Source of the DNA: a virus
Virus record (IMG/VR): IMGVR_UViG_3300031706_000069
Span: 1-20,060 of that record
DNA length: 20,060 nt
Direction: 5' to 3' (one strand)
The first letter of the stretch is position 1; the number at the start of each line of letters is the position of its first letter. Made by a program: the position numbers and the translations under genes. Under the pieces are notes generated by a model, which saw nothing but the letters and a program-made list of their open reading frames with translations, made no database searches and was not told the DNA's origin. Positions 7,259 through 14,218 of this stretch are shown here, piece after piece.

Positions 7259-7581
7259 CGGTTATCACCATTACCTTTGAGCGTACCCCGAGCTTTTCGG
7301 GACGCTAGTTTATCTAAATTATTCTGGGCTAAGTCTGAGAGCTTACGGTTATGTTGCCGCGCAAACTCACTGATGAACCAAAGGCAATCGCCCAGCTCAT
7401 CGAGGATATCTTCCCGTGGATATGTACCGTCTTTGCGATACCACTTGGCTAGCTTGCCTGTGAGTTCGCCCACCTCCGCAGCTAGGCCCAAGCTCAAATA
7501 CTCAAGAGCTTTATCCGTTGGGTAGACTGCGGTCGTAGCTGCTAGGTCTTGGTAATCGTTTAGCTTTGTTACAATGGGCAT
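7255..7581 (-). CDS. mazG: MazG-like nucleotide pyrophosphohydrolase
   Basis: The 108-residue all-alpha protein carries the MazG metal-binding pattern: E36 and E39 (AAEVGEL) in one helix, then E62 and D65 (DELGDCLWFI) in the next. This family hydrolyses (d)NTPs, or in some cases alarmones, to monophosphates. In phages it may clean up non-canonical or host-derived nucleotides or alter the stringent response; the substrate cannot be told from the sequence. It forms a tightly coupled run, sharing one base with the glutaredoxin stop (TAATG) and four with the RNR start (ATGA). Together with RNR and ThyX it suggests remodelling of the host nucleotide pool. Confidence 0.88.
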   Translation of the reverse strand: MPIVTKLNDYQDLAATTAVYPTDKALEYLSLGLAAEVGELTGKLAKWYRKDGTYPREDILDELGDCLWFISEFARQHNRKLSDLAQNNLDKLASRKARGTLKGNGDNR

Positions 7582-7808
7582 TATGTTCGTCCTAAATATG
7601 CTTGAAGATTTTCATAGCCACCGACAAGCGCCCCATCAGGTCGAAAGATTTGTGGTACAGTTGTGAGGTTTGCCATGCCCATCAGGGTTCTATGGACAGG
7701 GGCGTCTGCGAGAGGGATGCCCTCCCAATCAAGCCCAGCCTCATCGAGGAGCTTTGCAGCTTTCAGACAATACTTGCAGTTCTTTTGGGTAATGATGGTG
7801 AACTTCAT
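7581..7808 (-). CDS. Glutaredoxin
   Basis: The 75-residue protein has the redox motif C11-K-Y-C14, the cis-proline loop TVPQIF near residue 55 and a GGYENL segment after residue 67, all typical of glutaredoxin/NrdH-type thioredoxin folds. It begins with a beta strand (MKFTIITQ) and has no signal peptide, so it acts in the cytoplasm. It probably supplies electrons to the class II ribonucleotide reductase two genes downstream, through that enzyme's C-terminal CxxxxC. The start overlaps the DUF3310 stop by four bases (ATGA). NrdH and glutaredoxin cannot be separated with certainty by eye. Confidence 0.88.
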   Translation of the reverse strand: MKFTIITQKNCKYCLKAAKLLDEAGLDWEGIPLADAPVHRTLMGMANLTTVPQIFRPDGALVGGYENLQAYLGRT

Positions 7809-8050
7809 AGGATGCTCTCCCCCTTGAGTTGGTGGATACGCATCTGGGCATAGCGAATGGTCTTACCTAGATCGACAATCTCGCTCTCTCGCTTGTCCAT
7901 GCCTTCGTAAAGTTTACTGCCAGCACGGAGTGAATACTTAACGATGTTACCTGTGTGGAAAGGCAGCGCATTACGCATGATGAACTCGATAGGTTCGATG
8001 ACATACTGAGTGTAATGAGATGGTTTGTTTATAATGTCGGGGGTGTCCAT
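7805..8050 (-). CDS. DUF3310 protein (SaV-like)
   Basis: The 81-residue protein contains INKPSHYTQ near residue 7, IEPIEFIMRN at about 18-27, and LPFHTGNIVKYSLRAGSK at about 29-46. This is the hallmark pattern of the phage DUF3310 family: NxPxHY, then IE.I.., then F..GN.xKY..R...K. These small proteins are frequent beside nucleotide-metabolism genes in phages; some are labelled nucleotide kinases without firm proof. The start at 8050 lies inside the 3' end of the exonuclease gene (22-base overlap). The stop overlaps the glutaredoxin start, so the gene belongs to one translationally coupled chain. Confidence 0.87.
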   Translation of the reverse strand: MDTPDIINKPSHYTQYVIEPIEFIMRNALPFHTGNIVKYSLRAGSKLYEGMDKRESEIVDLGKTIRYAQMRIHQLKGESIL

Positions 8051-8769
8051 AGAACTACCTTTCCTGTGTTGAAGTCGAACTCGGTATTGCGACAGATGCG
8101 GGCAACACGCGCCTGTACAAGTGCGACGTTTTCTGAGAGTTTCTTTTTGGCGTAAGCTTCAACCACTGCGGCCCACATCTCGGCGGTACTGTCACAACCC
8201 TCGAGAATTTTTTCTGCTGTTTTGGGACCACACCCAGCTAGGCCAGTATATCCATCCACTACATCCCCAGTTAAAGCTTGGGTCATGTGGAAATAGTCAG
8301 CCTCAAACTCAGTGATAGTTCGTGCTGTTTCATCTTTAGCAGGGTTGAAGAGCTGACACGGGATTGTTGCAAGGTCTTTATCCTCACTGACAATCACGCA
8401 GTCTGGCTCATTGGTAGCTGTGATGCCGAGGAGGTCATCAGCTTCCATACCCGCAACCATGACAGCACCCATCTCTTCAACCATGTACTTACGGAGAGGT
8501 GAAAGTGTCAGAGGCTTGCGGGTATTCTTCCGGTTACTTTTGTAGGACGGGAGGATTTCCTTACGCCAGTTAACCGGATCGGTGATGAAGAGTTTGAACT
8601 CCCCATGACCAAGTGCATCCGTCACCCTTTGGAGGTACTTGTGAATATATTCGATACCCTCACTCTCGTAGGCGTGGAGGGTCCATAGGCCATCGCCCCA
8701 ATCGATAGGACGCTCGGTGCTGGCTGCAGCTTTGAATGCTACAATGTCTGCATCAATGAGGTGCTTCAT
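8029..8769 (-). CDS. 5'-3' exonuclease (FEN-like), T7 gp6-like
   Basis: The 246-residue protein has the FEN/5'-nuclease acidic set: D6 and D8 (LIDADIV), E109, D111 and D112 (MEADD), D130 and D132 (SEDKDL), and D169 and D172 (GDVVDGYTG), with the helix-three-turn-helix GLAGCGPKTAEKIL near residues 176-189. YKSNRK (76-81) matches the YKxNR DNA-clamp motif. T7 gp6 removes RNA primers, degrades host DNA to supply nucleotides and takes part in recombination; the same role is expected. The start overlaps the stop of the 67-aa gene (ATGA). Length is less than T7 gp6 (300 aa), but all metal ligands are visible. Confidence 0.9.
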   Translation of the reverse strand: MKHLIDADIVAFKAAASTERPIDWGDGLWTLHAYESEGIEYIHKYLQRVTDALGHGEFKLFITDPVNWRKEILPSYKSNRKNTRKPLTLSPLRKYMVEEMGAVMVAGMEADDLLGITATNEPDCVIVSEDKDLATIPCQLFNPAKDETARTITEFEADYFHMTQALTGDVVDGYTGLAGCGPKTAEKILEGCDSTAEMWAAVVEAYAKKKLSENVALVQARVARICRNTEFDFNTGKVVLWTPPTL

Positions 8770-8969
8770 TGCATCTTGCCTCCATCAAAGGACATCAAGA
8801 CACCTCGTTCTCCATCATCTTGCGGAGCCATCATTGTCAGGCAGATGAGTGCAGCATCATGAACGATGTCCTGCATACCCTTATCGGTAGTCTTGTCATG
8901 GACTTTTGCAAGCTTCGCAACGCACTGCGACATGGAAGTTAATACTATTAGATCAATGTTCTCATCCAT
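8766..8969 (-). CDS. 67-aa protein of unknown function
   Basis: I do not recognise this 67-residue protein. It is largely helical, with VLTSMSQCVAKLAKV and DIVHDAALICLTMMA as probable helices, and has no membrane segment or Cys-pair motif. It is a credible gene: GGGAGG lies about eight bases before the ATG at 8969, the start overlaps the last codons of thyX by eight bases, and the stop overlaps the exonuclease start (ATGA). In T7 the corresponding interval between genes 5 and 6 carries several small regulators (5.5-5.9), which is a positional comparison only. Confidence 0.72.
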   Translation of the reverse strand: MDENIDLIVLTSMSQCVAKLAKVHDKTTDKGMQDIVHDAALICLTMMAPQDDGERGVLMSFDGGKMQ

Positions 8970-9600
8970 CGGTGAGGGCCTCCCATGATTGTGGAAATAA
9001 TGAAGACATCTGTTCGCCTAGAAGATCGGCAAACTCTTGTGTCTCTCGTTGAGTGTCGGACTTGATGCGGAGGTTGTAGACCCGCGACCAGAACAGGAGA
9101 GAGCCTGTCCATACCCACTCGGTCATTGTGCTTTGGGGTAGGATTGCCCGAGCTTGTTCAGCACAGATGCCGAGGGCTATCATCTTGTTGTATGTAGCAA
9201 TCGCATCGATGCAGATGTCGTGGTATTCTTCGAGGAACTCTTCGCTACGTCGATGTGTGTCAGGCGATGAGCCTTGCTTCACATTCTCTGCAGCACCCCG
9301 AAAGAACTTAGGCTTCCAGTAAGCTGGTGGCGTCTTGATATATCGACGGCTCTCTTCGTTCCATGTACCACCCACTTGGTGTTTTGCCAGTTGTCGGCTT
9401 ACGAAGATTGGTGCGCTGCACCGGAAGGTAGCCTGTGGATGAGAGAAGGGATGGTAGTGCTGCTCTCTGGCTAGGAAGTTTATCAAGCCATTATTGCGGG
9501 CCTCACTGTAACCGTCAGCCTGTTTAGAAAATGATACGCGGGCACAGTCGGCCACTAGATCGTCTGAACCCATATGGGTCATGTAAGATACATCAGTCAT
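8962..9600 (-). CDS. thyX: Flavin-dependent thymidylate synthase
   Basis: The 212-residue protein makes dTMP from dUMP with FAD, NADPH and methylene-tetrahydrofolate. ThyX features: the ARVSFSK strand (20-26), HxPFxHPQ (50-56, flavin-contacting His), SRQLAKH (68-74), WNEESRRY (80-87) and EQARAILPQS (148-157). The normal RHRx7S signature is altered: the three residues read K73-H74-Q75, and eight residues rather than seven separate them from S84. Phage ThyX proteins often show such changes, so I still call it functional. The start has AAGGAC upstream. It lies 16 bases after the HNH gene and next to the exonuclease and RNR, forming a dNTP supply unit. Confidence 0.92.
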   Translation of the reverse strand: MTDVSYMTHMGSDDLVADCARVSFSKQADGYSEARNNGLINFLAREQHYHPFSHPQATFRCSAPIFVSRQLAKHQVGGTWNEESRRYIKTPPAYWKPKFFRGAAENVKQGSSPDTHRRSEEFLEEYHDICIDAIATYNKMIALGICAEQARAILPQSTMTEWVWTGSLLFWSRVYNLRIKSDTQRETQEFADLLGEQMSSLFPQSWEALTDG

Positions 9601-9616
9601 TAGTAGTCCTTAACGG

Positions 9617-10015
9617 TTAAATTTTAATAAACTTAGGGATGTTGAAGGTGTGAACTTCACGGTGACAATTGGCACAGAGGAGGTGACATTTATCTGCTTC
9701 TGTTATTAGGTTGGCCCATGATGTCTGCATGTTACCTTGCGAGACGTTAAATTTTTTGACCAACCGATCGTGGTGATGGAAGTCAAATACATTTGGATGG
9801 TACTCTTCATCGCACCGTTCGCACCGCCCACCCTTATAGGCGACCAGTTCTCGTTTACGATGCTGTGTTAGTTCACGAGCTTTGATTGACTTTGGGTTCT
9901 TAGTGCGTGTTCGCCCAATTAGACCCGACCTTGTACTCGCCTGTGACTTCACATCGGAACTTGAAGTGTTCTCCGGCGAGTTGAAAAGATTTAACTGCTT
10001 CTTTTCCAACGTCAT
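9617..10015 (-). CDS. HNH endonuclease downstream of DNA polymerase
   Basis: The 132-residue protein has an HNH/zinc-finger nuclease core in its second half: C65-x2-C68, then FDFHHHD (77-83) carrying the catalytic His, and C114-AN-C117-HREVH (to 122). T7 also carries an HNH gene (5.3) directly after its DNA polymerase, and such free-standing nucleases are usually homing elements. The start at 10015 lies 116 bases inside the polymerase gene; it is supported by a strong AAAGGAG seven bases upstream, itself inside polymerase codons. Residues 1-40 are low-complexity, Ser/Thr/Asn-rich and Lys-rich, as expected for an out-of-frame extension. The core call is firm; the exact start is less so. Confidence 0.82.
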   Translation of the reverse strand: MTLEKKQLNLFNSPENTSSSDVKSQASTRSGLIGRTRTKNPKSIKARELTQHRKRELVAYKGGRCERCDEEYHPNVFDFHHHDRLVKKFNVSQGNMQTSWANLITEADKCHLLCANCHREVHTFNIPKFIKI

Positions 10016-11690
10016 CAGCTATCTCCTTTCTAGCTATGAGCTGCACCTCGTCATGGACGTGAGCAACTTGGGCATAGTCTTCGCCCCACTTGTAACCTTT
10101 AGCGGTTAGATTTTGGTAAAGTATTACTGTGGCTTGCTTGGCCAGCAGCGCACCAGCACCCTGTAGTAAGGTATTGAGTGCAGCATGGGGTGAACGAACC
10201 GGAAGTATTCTTCCATCTAGTCCAGCTAAGTGATTGTTCTTTTCAACTGCAGCACCGACAGCATCCCGTAGTTGCTTGAGAGCAGGGGTTGCCTTCATGA
10301 ATTTGTTGATAAGCTTACGCCCTTCCTTCTCGGAACCATCAACGATGGAACCAATCTTGGCAGGACCTGCGCCATACAGAAATCCGTAAATGAATGTCTT
10401 CGCTGAGTTTCGAGTAGGTAAACCAGCAGCCTTCTGGTTAACCGAATGGATATCCCCGTTGAGAACGACATCGATGTAGGCACCATCATCATACTTAGCC
10501 ATGAAGTGTGCCAAGCATCTTAATTCGAGGCCGGATAAATCTGCGCCTACAAGGTCATAGCCAGTTGGTGCATGGAATAAGGCTCGGCAATCTGTACCGA
10601 ACGGCGCACCGACACTGGGTGTTTGTGCAATGTTAGGTCTGTTGTGGGTGCAGCGTCCTGTTGCAGCACCGTTGGTATTAACCTGTCCATGTATGCGTCC
10701 ACCCTTGACCATCTTTAGCCATGCGTTCTTACCCACAGCTAATTGACCCAGCCGCTTATCAAGCATCAGATACTCACGGAGGAGGGAAGCTTCAGGGTAA
10801 TCTAAGCCAGCGAGAACTGTCTCATCTACTTTAGGTTTGCCGTTGTCTGTATGAACAAGGGGCATCCAGCCATAAACAGTGGTTAGCCTGTTAGCAATGT
10901 GGTCACGGCTTGCAGGATTGAATACAACTTCTTTAACCTTATAGGTTAGCTCACCCTTAACGTACCCTCGTGCTTTGTTATTCACTTTAGGTGTAAAGGG
11001 TTCACGTATTTCCCAAGGCTCGAAAGCTTCCTGCAGTTGCACACCGATCTCTGCCTGTCTCCGCTGTAGTTTAGCCAGCAGCTCATTAGCTTTTACCTCA
11101 TCGAAGTGGAAACCATGAGCCTCTTGCATACGGATGACATGAGCAAAGTCATGCTCGAGCTTGATACTCGCTGGTGAGGGCTTCTTACTCATGATGAACT
11201 TGTAGAACTTCAGGTTCGTGTAACAGTCTTGGACGCAATATGTCTGCATGTCCTCGGACCATTCTGCCCAGCCACCATCATACTCAATCTTGTTTTCACC
11301 GATCCGATAACCCCAAGCTTTAAGGCCGTGACTACCAATCAGATTACGTGGGTGGTCCTTGCCCTGTGGTTTCTTAATGTAGGCAAAGTCGTTGTTCTTT
11401 AGATCAGACCAGATCAAGCGGGACATAATCAACGTGTCATGTATCACACCATGATACTCAAATCCGAACAGCTTATACAAAGCGGGCAGGTCGAAGCCCT
11501 GAATATTATGACCCACCAAAAGCTCTGCATTCTCGAGGTATGACAAACCATCTGCAATGGAGATGTAACCCTCTTGGTCAGCACAGCTAACCTCTTCCTC
11601 AGTGTCCATATCAATTAACACAAGCGAATGTATCGCATCAAGTTCATCGAGTAGTCCGTTGGTTTCGATATCAAATAGTATACGTTTCAT
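9900..11690 (-). CDS. Family A DNA polymerase with proofreading, T7 gp5-like
   Basis: The product has 596 residues against 704 in T7. The 3'-5' exonuclease shows D7 and E9 (FDIET), D67 (HNIQGFD) and YCVQD (Y151, D155). Polymerase motif A is VGADLSGLELR (D384), motif B NSAKTFIYGFLYGAG (K431, Y435) and motif C HVHDE (D547). The spacing from motif A Asp to motif B Lys is 47 residues, as in T7. About 90 residues are missing between the exonuclease and motif A compared with T7, so the thioredoxin-binding insertion of the thumb is probably absent or much reduced. The C-terminus KVGSNWANTH matches the T7 ending. The start has GAGAGGGACAG upstream. It replicates the phage genome with the primase-helicase and SSB. 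Confidence 0.95.
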   Translation of the reverse strand: MKRILFDIETNGLLDELDAIHSLVLIDMDTEEEVSCADQEGYISIADGLSYLENAELLVGHNIQGFDLPALYKLFGFEYHGVIHDTLIMSRLIWSDLKNNDFAYIKKPQGKDHPRNLIGSHGLKAWGYRIGENKIEYDGGWAEWSEDMQTYCVQDCYTNLKFYKFIMSKKPSPASIKLEHDFAHVIRMQEAHGFHFDEVKANELLAKLQRRQAEIGVQLQEAFEPWEIREPFTPKVNNKARGYVKGELTYKVKEVVFNPASRDHIANRLTTVYGWMPLVHTDNGKPKVDETVLAGLDYPEASLLREYLMLDKRLGQLAVGKNAWLKMVKGGRIHGQVNTNGAATGRCTHNRPNIAQTPSVGAPFGTDCRALFHAPTGYDLVGADLSGLELRCLAHFMAKYDDGAYIDVVLNGDIHSVNQKAAGLPTRNSAKTFIYGFLYGAGPAKIGSIVDGSEKEGRKLINKFMKATPALKQLRDAVGAAVEKNNHLAGLDGRILPVRSPHAALNTLLQGAGALLAKQATVILYQNLTAKGYKWGEDYAQVAHVHDEVQLIARKEIADDVGKEAVKSFQLAGEHFKFRCEVTGEYKVGSNWANTH

Positions 11691-11714
11691 ATGCTGTCCC
11701 TCTCGACTAGCTTG

Positions 11715-13343
11715 TTAAAAGTCTGGTGACCCATCGTCACCTGCAAACACTTCAGGTTCTTGAACCTCAAACATTCTTCCGGTCTCTTGATTGTAGTGAA
11801 TGTAACAGCCCAAACCCGTCTCGCCGCTGTGTCTATTTTTTAAGCAGCGGATCGTGGATACGTTTGGATTGTCACCTTGCTGGTCTCTCTCGATACCGAG
11901 CACCATGTCACTGAGCTGGGCGATAGAAGCCGAGCCTCGCAGTGCGTTAAGGGAAGTCTGTAGTCCTTCTTCCCAACCCCTGTCACCTGATGGGCGACGA
12001 AGGTGAGAGACTAGGATTAGACCAATGCCAGTTTCCTCTACTAAGGAACGCAGCTTGGTCATGATGACATCGATTGCTTTACGCTCGTCACCGTCGTCCT
12101 CTCCAGATACCACGATTGATAGGTGGTCTAAGATTACCCATCCAACATGACAGGACTTTGCTAGATAACGCACTCGAGATAATAGATTGTCCGTACTCAT
12201 GCTACCGAAGTGGTCATACAAATACGTGCGTGAATTACCGACTGTAGCATTGAACGCAGCCCGCATTTCCTCTTCGGGTACAGGTTCACTATCAATATGC
12301 AGTGGCCTGTTGAGCGCCATGCCCACTATCGAACGCGCAGTATGACGGACGTTCTCTTCGAGAGCGATGTAGCCGTAGCTCTCGCCAGCCTCTGACAAGT
12401 GATAGGCTATCTCTCGACAGACCTGTGACTTGCCAACCCCTGAACCAGCCGTGATTGTGACTAGCTCACCTCTGCGCATACCTCGGGTCTTTGTGTTGAG
12501 ACCTTCGAATGGGTAGGGGATAGATGGGGTGTTATCGACTTCAGAGACTAGGTCCCAAAGGTCCTCGCCAGCGACGATACCATCTGGTCGATAGACTTTA
12601 GCTTCCCACATGGCATCGATAAGTTCTTTAGCCTTACCAGCCACGAGCATCTCGTTAGCATCTTTAAGCTCAAGGGTTGCGATGTGTGCCTTGGCGGGTG
12701 TCAGTAGCTGGGCTACCTCCATCGCACCTTGGCGACCAGCTTCGTCGTTGTCGAACATCAGCACGACCTTGTCGAAACTCTCAACAAACATCAGCTCACG
12801 TTCGATGCAACGCTTGGCCCCAGCACTGCCTGAGTTAATAGATACTACTGGAAACTTATTGCCTTGCACTTGTGACATAGAGAGTGCGTCTATCTCACCC
12901 TCCACAATGATGAGCATACGCCCACCTTCACGCCAAAGGTGCTGACCGAATAGGCCCGCAGCTTTAGCATCACCAAGAAACTTGAAAGACTTGTCAGCCC
13001 CTCTGACTTTCTGAGCAACTACAGTACCGTTCTTATCTCTGTAGTTAGCAATTTGAACAGGCTGTCCGCTCATCTCACCGACTGTGTAGCCAAACTTTTT
13101 ACAGGTAGCTTCAGTAATCTTGCGCTTCACTAGGGATGTGGCTGTGCCGAAAGGCAGGAGGCCTGAAGATAGTTTAGACTGAACAAATTCTGTCTGCATA
13201 GTAGAGCCTACCTTCTTATAGTTGTTGCATGAGAAACAGTATGACCCACCATCTGAGTAGACCGCCCGAGCATCGGACGATCCACAAGCATCACAGCTAT
13301 CGTGGTGGAGGAGTTCACTGTCGTTGGAGTTTGTATTCTGCAT
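11715..13343 (-). CDS. Primase-helicase, T7 gp4-like
   Basis: The 542-residue bifunctional protein unwinds DNA and lays primers. A zinc-binding domain lies at residues 17-39 (C17xxC20, C36xxC39). The TOPRIM primase part has VEGEID (E148) and FDNDEAG (D198, D200). The RecA-type helicase has Walker A TAGSGVGKS (298-306), Walker B VILDHLS (D406), VSHLRRP (about 445-451) and a LSDM segment near 477. The tail is acidic and ends DDGSPDF. In T7 the acidic tail with a terminal Phe docks on the polymerase; SSB in this window also ends in an acidic run plus DF. The start overlaps the HTH gene by 29 bases and has GGAGC upstream. T7 gp4A has 566 residues. Confidence 0.95.
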   Translation of the reverse strand: MQNTNSNDSELLHHDSCDACGSSDARAVYSDGGSYCFSCNNYKKVGSTMQTEFVQSKLSSGLLPFGTATSLVKRKITEATCKKFGYTVGEMSGQPVQIANYRDKNGTVVAQKVRGADKSFKFLGDAKAAGLFGQHLWREGGRMLIIVEGEIDALSMSQVQGNKFPVVSINSGSAGAKRCIERELMFVESFDKVVLMFDNDEAGRQGAMEVAQLLTPAKAHIATLELKDANEMLVAGKAKELIDAMWEAKVYRPDGIVAGEDLWDLVSEVDNTPSIPYPFEGLNTKTRGMRRGELVTITAGSGVGKSQVCREIAYHLSEAGESYGYIALEENVRHTARSIVGMALNRPLHIDSEPVPEEEMRAAFNATVGNSRTYLYDHFGSMSTDNLLSRVRYLAKSCHVGWVILDHLSIVVSGEDDGDERKAIDVIMTKLRSLVEETGIGLILVSHLRRPSGDRGWEEGLQTSLNALRGSASIAQLSDMVLGIERDQQGDNPNVSTIRCLKNRHSGETGLGCYIHYNQETGRMFEVQEPEVFAGDDGSPDF

Positions 13344-13515
13344 ACTTAGCTCCGTTCGGTGCTGTCTTCATCTGCATTACAATTGGAGTTCCTGCATTAC
13401 GAAGGCGGTTAACGACTGCAGCCAAGCGCCAGATACTGTAGTTACTCTGAGCCTCGAGTGCTGAGATAGTTCCGTATTGTTTAAGGTGTGTTGAGACTGT
13501 ATTTGCTTGTGACAT
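13315..13515 (-). CDS. Small helix-turn-helix protein
   Basis: The 66-residue protein has the layout of a compact winged helix-turn-helix: QANTVSTHLKQYGTISALEAQSNYSIWRLAAVVNRLRNAG covers three helices, and MQMKTAPNGAKYAEYKL forms a beta wing. Such proteins, in the style of the HTH_39 family, often sit beside replication genes in phages and are thought to bind DNA; no target is known. The start at 13515 has CTAGGAGAAG upstream. The 3' end overlaps the primase-helicase start by 29 bases, so the two are co-translated. It could regulate the module or act with the primase, both inferences. Confidence 0.8.
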   Translation of the reverse strand: MSQANTVSTHLKQYGTISALEAQSNYSIWRLAAVVNRLRNAGTPIVMQMKTAPNGAKYAEYKLQRQ

Positions 13516-13540
13516 AATAAGCTTCTCCTAGTTGTCAGGG

Positions 13541-13711
13541 TTAGTCTTCGGGTTGATCGGGAACCAGCCCTCCCCATAAGAGGAGGACGGCCTGTAGTGG
13601 CCAGACACATGAGCTGATTATCAATGATATAACTGGTACTCGCTCGTCGCTGTCGTCCACGATTAGCTCGGCCATAAGTACAGCGCCGAGTAGGTAGAGA
13701 ATGATGGCCAT
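13541..13711 (-). CDS. 56-aa two-helix membrane protein
   Basis: A frame from ATG 13711 to TAA 13541 encodes 56 residues, with AAGGACACCCA before the start. There are two hydrophobic segments: residues 2-18 (AIILYLLGAVLMAELIV) and about 25-50 (within VPVISLIISSCVW and PLQAVLLLWGGLV). A short charged loop (DDSDER) separates them, and the tail PDQPED is acidic. There is no signal-peptide cleavage site. Size and topology would allow a class II holin or an inner-membrane accessory protein. It follows the lysozyme gene, but T7 holin (gp17.5) is late and elsewhere, so the holin idea is weak. It is the first gene after the terminator and the promoter-like site B. Confidence 0.72.
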   Translation of the reverse strand: MAIILYLLGAVLMAELIVDDSDERVPVISLIISSCVWPLQAVLLLWGGLVPDQPED

Positions 13712-13725
13712 TGGGTGTCCTTAAA

Positions 13726-13752
13726 TACAAAAGGCCCCGCCGAAGCGGAGCC
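13726..13752 (-). terminator. Intrinsic terminator between lysozyme and the replication module
   Basis: In the direction of transcription an 8-bp stem (GGCTCCGC with GCGGGGCC, one G-U pair) closes a UUCG tetraloop and is followed by TTTTGT. UUCG loops on GC stems are among the most stable terminator hairpins. On the other strand the same stem is followed after four bases by TTTTT, so it may also work in reverse. It lies 15 bases downstream of the predicted start of promoter-like site B, so both read-through from lysozyme and new transcripts meet it. Confidence 0.88.
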
Positions 13753-13763
13753 AGAATTTTTGT

Positions 13764-13786
13764 GAGCTAATGGTGCAACCTTATTA
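13764..13786 (-). promoter_or_regulatory. Phage RNA polymerase promoter-like site after lysozyme (copy B, variant)
   Basis: The site reads AATAAGGTTGCACCATTAGCTC in the direction of transcription. The shared word GGTTGCACCAT is intact, but the following text is TTAGCTC instead of TAGCTC, a one-base insertion between core and start compared with copies A, C and D. The AGCTC at the initiation end matches copy C. It overlaps the lysozyme stop codon and precedes a terminator. It may be a weaker promoter or may start one base further on. Confidence 0.68.
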
Positions 13787-14218
13787 AAGGATAGACTTTA
13801 CTTCGCCTGTCTCATACCAATGTGCGGCATCAAAGTTAGGGCATGTCTTGCCCTTATCGAAGTCGGTATGTCCTGCAACCACAGCTTCTGGGTAGTGGTT
13901 ATGACGCCAATCATCGATGAGTTCTTTCAAGGATACCATCTGTGCGTCAGAGTAGTTAACGGCTGGGCCAGTTTTATCTGCATTCATACCACCTATTAGG
14001 CAGATGCCTTTAGACTTGGCGTTCATGCCGCGAACGTGTGCGCCTTGCTTATAAAGAGGTCGACCGTTTTCTACAGTACCATCGCGGCGGATGACTGCAT
14101 GATAACCAATGCCCATCCAGCCTTTCTCACGGTGCCATCGGTCGATTTCATCTCGGCCAATGTCCATTGCTGGTGGTGTATAGGCACAGTGGACTATGAT
14201 ATGTGTAATGTTACTCAT
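13784..14218 (-). CDS. N-acetylmuramoyl-L-alanine amidase (T7 lysozyme, gp3.5-like)
   Basis: The 144-residue zinc amidase cuts peptidoglycan between the sugar and the stem peptide. H10, H117 and C126 match the T7 zinc ligands H17, H122 and C130. Y39 (GIGYHAVI) and K124 match catalytic Y46 and K128, and the K-x-C spacing is the same. In T7 this protein also binds the phage RNA polymerase and slows transcription in the late phase. The T7 N-terminus is about seven residues longer and contributes to that contact, so inhibition here is possible but not shown. There is no signal peptide; release needs a holin or spanin-type helper elsewhere. It overlaps the endonuclease I gene by eight bases. Confidence 0.94.
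   Translation of the reverse strand: MSNITHIIVHCAYTPPAMDIGRDEIDRWHREKGWMGIGYHAVIRRDGTVENGRPLYKQGAHVRGMNAKSKGICLIGGMNADKTGPAVNYSDAQMVSLKELIDDWRHNHYPEAVVAGHTDFDKGKTCPNFDAAHWYETGEVKSIL

Noticed and set aside
13377-13730. 117-codon minus-strand frame
   Set aside because: It covers the 56-aa membrane protein and the HTH gene in another frame; those have ribosome binding sites and sensible protein features, while this one is Arg/Thr-rich shadow text and starts inside the terminator.
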